Origin: Arthrobacter sp. FW305-BF8
Lineage (GTDB): Bacteria > Actinomycetota > Actinomycetes > Actinomycetales > Micrococcaceae
Assembly (NCBI RefSeq): GCF_021789315.1
Contig: NZ_CP084561.1
Location: forward strand, 3,968,001-4,032,000
Reading direction: 5' to 3'
DNA length: 64,000 nucleotides
How positions within the stretch are numbered: the stretch's first letter is position 1; the number at the start of each line of letters is the position of its first letter. Under the pieces are notes generated by a model that had not been told where the DNA came from, made no database searches, and worked only from the letters and a program-made list of their open reading frames with translations. Positions 60,658-64,000 of this stretch are shown piece after piece. Position numbers and translations under genes: made by a program.

Positions 60658-61476
60658 ATGCCCGAGGAGAAGTACGTCGCTGTGGCCCACCGTCCGGTTG
60701 CAAAGCAGCAACACGGCGAGGCAGCCTTCTTCGACGTCGACAACACCCTCATGCGCGGGGCGAGCCTGTTCCACGTGGCCAGGAAAATGCACCAGCGCGG
60801 AGCCTTCACGCTGGCGCAGGCTGCGGGGATGGCGTGGAAGCAGCTCAAGTTCGTACTCCGGGGCGAGAACCTCAATGACGTCCACGCGGTGCGGGATTCA
60901 GCGCTGAGGCTCGCCGCCGGCATCACGGAGGAGGACATCCGGGCGCTGGGCGAGGAAGTCTACGACGAGATGATCGCCTCCCGGATCTGGCCGGGGGCGA
61001 AAGCCCTGGCCGAGCAGCACCTGCGGGTGGGCCGGAAGGTATGGCTCGTCACTGCGACGCCGATCGAGGTGGCCACGGTGATTTCCACCAGGCTGGGGCT
61101 CACCGGCGCCCTCGGGACCGTGGGCGAAACCAAGGACGGCTTCTACACCGGCAGGCTCGTCGGGGACATTCTGCACGGCGCAGCCAAGGCCGTGGCGGTA
61201 CAGGGCATCGCGGATGCGCACGGCCTGGACCTGAAGCGCTGCTGGGCCTACAGCGACTCCTACAATGACATCCCGCTGCTGACGATGGTGGGGCACCCGG
61301 TGGCGATCAACCCGGATGGCCGCCTGCGCAAGCACTCCCGCGAGCACAACTGGCCGGTCTACGACTTCCGCTCGGGCCGCCGGGCCGCCACCCTGGGCCT
61401 CAAGGCAGCCACGGCAGGCGGAGCCGTCTACGGCCTGTGGCGGGGCTACACGCGCTTCCGCGGCCCCCGCGCCTGA
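60658..61476 (+). CDS. HAD-IB family hydrolase (SerB-like)
   Basis: 272 residues. FFDVDNTLMRG is motif I (DxDxT-type), VTATPIE motif II, a Lys before motif III, and YSDSYNDIPLL motif III/IV. The start ATG 60658 (MPEEKYVAV) is preferred over the frame to 60568, which would run into the divergent gene. C-terminal extension after the HAD fold has a hydrophobic stretch. Phosphatase of unknown substrate. Confidence 0.9.
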   Translation: MPEEKYVAVAHRPVAKQQHGEAAFFDVDNTLMRGASLFHVARKMHQRGAFTLAQAAGMAWKQLKFVLRGENLNDVHAVRDSALRLAAGITEEDIRALGEEVYDEMIASRIWPGAKALAEQHLRVGRKVWLVTATPIEVATVISTRLGLTGALGTVGETKDGFYTGRLVGDILHGAAKAVAVQGIADAHGLDLKRCWAYSDSYNDIPLLTMVGHPVAINPDGRLRKHSREHNWPVYDFRSGRRAATLGLKAATAGGAVYGLWRGYTRFRGPRA

Positions 61477-61484
61477 CGCGCTTC

Positions 61485-61535
61485 TTTCCCCGCGACGCGC
61501 AAATTTCCCCACGACGCGGGAATTCCCCCTGCGCC
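61485..61535. repeat. Tandem 19-base repeat
   Basis: TTTCCCCGCGACGCGCAAA (61485-61503) and TTTCCCCACGACGCGGGAA (61504-61522), with a third weak unit beginning at 61523, between the phosphatase stop and the bS22 terminator. Confidence 0.6.
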
Positions 61536-61595
61536 AGGCATTTTGTGCGTCGCTGGGCGGCACGCGCGTCGTCAGCCAGGAACGTCGCCGGACGC

Positions 61596-61630
61596 AAAAA
61601 TGCCCGCACCCTCGAAAGGGAACGGGCATT
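61596..61630 (-). terminator. Rho-independent terminator of the bS22 gene
   Basis: On the minus strand AATGCCCG pairs with CGGGCATT, with inner CCCT/AGGG around TTCG, followed by a T run. 17 bases after the bS22 stop. Confidence 0.88.
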
Positions 61631-61647
61631 GACGCGTAGAGCGGACT

Positions 61648-61746
61648 CTACTTCTTATTGCGGCGCTGGTGGCGGGTCTTGCGAAGCAACTTGCGGTGCT
61701 TCTTCTTGGCCATACGCTTGCGACGCTTCTTAATAACTGAACCCAC
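61648..61746 (-). CDS. Small ribosomal subunit protein bS22 (AURKAIP1/COX24 family)
   Basis: 32 residues, GTG start, with AAGGAA seven bases upstream. The sequence is almost all Lys/Arg: GSVIKKRRKRMAKKKHRKLL and on to RRNKK. This is the tiny extra ribosomal protein found in actinobacteria, seated in the small subunit. It is followed by a perfect terminator. Missed by most gene-length cut-offs. Confidence 0.95.
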   Translation of the reverse strand: MGSVIKKRRKRMAKKKHRKLLRKTRHQRRNKK

Positions 61747-61965
61747 GAAAGTTCCTTACAAACTAGATGCAGTACCTGTCTGATGGAGAAGGTCCGTGGA
61801 CTGAGCAACAGACTGAACAACTGACAGATTCTTACAATGACGTAAAACGTTCCTTAACAGGGTACCGCTTATCCGGAGCATCCCCTGACCAGCACACTCC
61901 GTGGCGTGCAGCGGCCCCCAAGGCGGCTGCAGCAACCACGGGATCGGTGCGGTCAGTCGGTCCGG

Positions 61966-62178
61966 TTAGGCGGTGCCCGTATGACCGTCCACGACAGCAC
62001 CCTTGAGGTACTGTTCGACGGCGGTCTCCGGGACGCGGTAGGAGCGGCCGAACCTGACGGCGGGCATCTCCCCCGAATGGACAAGGCGGTACACGGTCAT
62101 TTTGGAGACACGCATTACCTCAGCCACCTCGGCCACGGTCAAGAACTTGGCGTTCGAGAAGTTCGACTCTGCGGACAT
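61966..62178 (-). CDS. Helix-turn-helix (excisionase/MerR-like) small DNA-binding protein
   Basis: 70 residues. FLTVAEVAEVMRVSKMTVYRLVHSGEMPAVRFGRSYRVPE is a full winged HTH_17 domain. Related small proteins beside the bS22 gene are conserved across actinobacteria (for example in mycobacteria, from memory). Probably a transcription factor of the chromosome, not a phage excisionase, since no phage genes are near. Confidence 0.92.
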   Translation of the reverse strand: MSAESNFSNAKFLTVAEVAEVMRVSKMTVYRLVHSGEMPAVRFGRSYRVPETAVEQYLKGAVVDGHTGTA

Positions 62179-62276
62179 TACCCATATTCCTTTGCTCTCA
62201 GCAACGACGCCGGTCTATCTGCGGTGTGCGCCGATGCTGAGCCATCGAACAACCGTGTGCTAGTTACTCTAGATGC

Positions 62277-63413
62277 TCACGTGGCCATTGTGAAAGCCCG
62301 GCGTTTCCGCGAGGATGCCGCCAGCTGTTCAAGCACGGACGCCGTCACATCCCACTCCATGCAGGCATCCGTGACGCTCTGGCCGTAGACCAGGTCCGAG
62401 CGGCCGGCGGCGTGATCGGCCACGTCTAGGGTCTGTGCGCCGCCCACCAGGAAGCTCTCCAGCATGACGCCGGCAATGGCCCCGGCAGCCGTTCCAGCGT
62501 CCTCCAGCTGGGCGCCGATCTCGAGCGCCACCTCGGCCTGGCGGTGGTGGCTCTTGCCGCTGTTGGCGTGGCTGGCGTCCACAATCAGCCGCGGATTGAG
62601 GTTCTTGGCGGCGAGCTTGGCGGAGGCCGCTTCGACGTCGGCGGCGGAGTAGTTGGGCCCCTTGCGGCCGCCGCGGAGGATCACGTGGGTGTCGGGGTTG
62701 CCCGCGGTGGACACCAGCGCGGCCCGGCCGTCGCCGTCGATCCCGAGGAAAGCCTGGGCTGCGGCCGCGGCGCTGCACGCGTCCACCGCGACCTGGAGGT
62801 CGCCGTCGGTCCCGTTCTTGAACCCGATGGGCATGGAGAGGCCGGAGGCGAGCTGCCGGTGGATCTGGCTTTCCGTGGTCCGCGCACCGATGGCACCCCA
62901 GGAGATGAGGTCGGCCATGTACTGCGGGCTGATGGGCTCGAGGAACTCGGTGGCGGTGGGGAGTTCCAGGGCGGTGACCTGCTGCAAGAAGCTGCGGGCC
63001 GCTCGCAGGCCGGTGACCATGTCGTGGCTGCCGTCCAGCCGGGGATCGTTGATCAGGCCCTTCCACCCCACGGTGGTGCGGGGCTTCTCGAAGTAGGTCC
63101 GCATGACGATCAGCAGGTCTTCCCGGTGCTTCTCGGCCTGGCTCACCAGCCGGCGGGCGTATTCCAGGCCGGCCTTGGGGTCGTGGATGGAGCAGGGGCC
63201 CACGATCACCAGCAGGCGGTCGTCAACGCCGTCCATGATGGCCCGGACTTCATCCCGGCCGCGTTCGACGACGTCGGCCGCCTTCGCGTCCAGCGGCAGT
63301 TCCGCGATCATCTCCTGGGGCGTGGGCAGGGCGGTGAACTCGCTGACCCTCAGGTTCGACGTGGACTGGCGTTTCGACGACGGCTGCTGGGTTTCGGTGG
63401 CTGTTGCGCTCAT
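62277..63413 (-). CDS. 3-Deoxy-7-phosphoheptulonate synthase (DAHP synthase, class I)
   Basis: 378 residues. First step of aromatic amino acid synthesis, joining PEP and erythrose 4-phosphate. LLVIVGPCSIHDPKAGLEYA, MRTYFEKPRTTVGWKG, GFKNGTDG, RGGRKGPNY and VDASHANSGKSH are hallmarks of the AroF/G/H type. The gene is preceded by a leader frame rich in Trp, Tyr and Phe with pairable segments, suggesting attenuation. Which feedback type it is cannot be fixed from sequence alone. Confidence 0.96.
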   Translation of the reverse strand: MSATATETQQPSSKRQSTSNLRVSEFTALPTPQEMIAELPLDAKAADVVERGRDEVRAIMDGVDDRLLVIVGPCSIHDPKAGLEYARRLVSQAEKHREDLLIVMRTYFEKPRTTVGWKGLINDPRLDGSHDMVTGLRAARSFLQQVTALELPTATEFLEPISPQYMADLISWGAIGARTTESQIHRQLASGLSMPIGFKNGTDGDLQVAVDACSAAAAAQAFLGIDGDGRAALVSTAGNPDTHVILRGGRKGPNYSAADVEAASAKLAAKNLNPRLIVDASHANSGKSHHRQAEVALEIGAQLEDAGTAAGAIAGVMLESFLVGGAQTLDVADHAAGRSDLVYGQSVTDACMEWDVTASVLEQLAASSRKRRAFTMAT

Positions 63414-63477
63414 TTTCGGGGGTCCTGTTCCGGGTGGGAGCGGGCCCCTGATCAGAACCCGCCGTAGAAATGGCGAA

Positions 63478-63499
63478 GGGCAGAGAATGATCTCTGCCC
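63478..63499 (-). promoter_or_regulatory. Attenuator-type hairpin before DAHP synthase
   Basis: GGGCAGAG (63478-63485) and CTCTGCCC (63492-63499) are perfect arms with a 6-base loop. CAGAG/CTCTG also occur in the neighbouring arms (63501-63510 and 63551-63560), allowing other pairings. No clear U run follows on the minus strand. Confidence 0.55.
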
Positions 63500-63529
63500 T
63501 GTTGGCTCTGAAGGAAAGTTGGATGCGTG

Positions 63530-63589
63530 TCAGTTAGACGCGGGCCCCTCCAGAGCCAACGAAAAATACGCATACCAACGGTTAGTCAT
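63530..63589 (-). CDS. Aromatic leader peptide of the DAHP synthase gene
   Basis: ATG at 63587-63589 gives MTNRWYAYFSLALEGPASN. Trp, Tyr, Tyr and Phe fall at residues 5, 6, 8 and 9, one cluster as expected for a ribosome-sensing leader. The GTTGGCTCTG within it (complement of 63551-63560) pairs perfectly with CAGAGCCAAC (complement of 63501-63510). The ribosome site is weak. A 63-residue frame containing it has no other support. Confidence 0.6.
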   Translation of the reverse strand: MTNRWYAYFSLALEGPASN

Positions 63590-63673
63590 GGAAACGACCA
63601 TAAGCCCGCACTGACGGATCACCAAATCAACTGCGTCACATTCGGACCATGCAGCACCGCAGACCGGCGAGGA

Positions 63674-63737
63674 GCGCGGACGTACAGTTGTGGCCCCTAG
63701 GAAGCGTTTCCCAGGAGCCACAAGTGTACGTTCGCGC
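63674..63737 (-). terminator. Long imperfect hairpin after the MFS gene
   Basis: ACGTACA-TTGTGGC and GCCACAA-TGTACGT arms, extended by GCGC ends and an inner GGAA/TTCC. It begins 14 bases after the MFS stop. No T run. Confidence 0.55.
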
Positions 63738-63751
63738 TGGACTGACCGTGT

Positions 63752-64000
63752 TTACGCTGTGGTTTGTTCCACCCGCTGCTTGGCGGGCTCTCCGTAGCGT
63801 TCCTCCTCGATCTGCTCAAGGCTCTTGCCGCGGGTGTCCGGAGCCCAGATGACCCCGATGAGCAGGGCCGCCACCAAGGCCCCAATCATGATGGCGCCGA
63901 CAAAGGGCACGCCGCGCTCGGCGAGCAGCGTCGGGAACCAGTAGCTCAGCAGGCCCACAACGATCCGGGCCACGAAAAAGAGGACACCCTGCGCGCTGGC
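63752..64000 (-). CDS. MFS transporter, C-terminal part only
   Basis: The frame is open to the right edge, so the gene starts outside the window; about 82 residues are visible. Two membrane segments (VGLLSYWFPTLLAE region and FVGAIMIGALVAALLIGVIWAP) are followed by DTRGKSLEQIEEERYGE, the usual end of sugar-porter-type MFS proteins. Substrate unknown. Confidence 0.85.
   Translation of the reverse strand, partial: ASAQGVLFFVARIVVGLLSYWFPTLLAERGVPFVGAIMIGALVAALLIGVIWAPDTRGKSLEQIEEERYGEPAKQRVEQTTA

Noticed and set aside
61966..62178. Phage excisionase as an explanation for the HTH gene
   Set aside because: No integrase, attachment repeat or other phage gene is nearby, and the conserved bS22 neighbour indicates a core chromosomal gene.

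Overview
The window is high-GC (mostly G/C third codon positions, frequent GTG/TTG starts) and is chromosomal DNA of an actinobacterium. The gene set points to Micrococcaceae, most likely Arthrobacter or Pseudarthrobacter: menaquinone genes, a system II cytochrome c operon, Rex, phenylacetate catabolism, the tiny ribosomal protein bS22, CsbD and LGFP-repeat wall proteins. This assignment rests on protein resemblance and was not tested by search. No rRNA, tRNA or CRISPR array was seen.

Layout. 1-1908: 3' part of an S9 oligopeptidase. 2014-6434: an unusual cassette of an acidic internally repeated protein, a PqqD-like/M50 membrane metalloprotease and a methyltransferase, preceded by a 22-bp palindrome. 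6480-12165: a signalling cluster (sensor kinase, TPR protein, two related small STAS-like proteins, GGDEF-EAL enzyme) with a small secreted peptide gene. 12228-15517: pta-ackA. 15759-16845: small membrane protein and CPBP protease. 16838-21840: paaI-paaK, a Tat-exported multicopper oxidase and a TetR regulator. 21909-24206: a DUF427 gene and a complete IS3-family element. 24279-27551: VOC protein, paaZ and a thioesterase. 27588-33591: UPF0014 permease, monooxygenase-like protein, a wall-anchored S1 protease coupled to a tyrosine phosphatase, a GDSL lipase and small genes. 33661-36638: a beta-oxidation operon. 36674-41233: pentapeptide and SRPBCC proteins, CsbD, dienelactone hydrolase, amino acid permease, VOC protein. 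41460-46516: lipoprotein plus LGFP-L,D-transpeptidase, ABC-F protein, CPBP protein. 46584-50207: VOC protein and menB-menE-menA. 50229-52446: three small or membrane proteins. 52574-57467: cytochrome c maturation operon. 57666-61746: YceI, a Q/Y/G-rich membrane protein, Rex, a glutaredoxin, a HAD phosphatase, bS22. 61966-63589: HTH protein and DAHP synthase with an aromatic-rich leader peptide. 63752-64000: C-terminal part of an MFS transporter.

How the genes work together. Four similar 22-bp operator-like sites (16838, 21193, 27003, 36617) tie paaI-paaK, the TetR gene, the paaZ/thioesterase divergent promoter and the beta-oxidation operon into one probable phenylacetate regulon; the ring epoxidase genes (paaABCDE) are not here. 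menB-E-A, the system II cytochrome c operon and Rex form a respiratory neighbourhood.

The best candidate for an undescribed system is the 2014-6434 cassette: a leader-like acidic repeat protein made next to a membrane protease that carries a RiPP-recognition-type domain. A near-copy of its upstream palindrome lies before the csbD-like gene at 38031.
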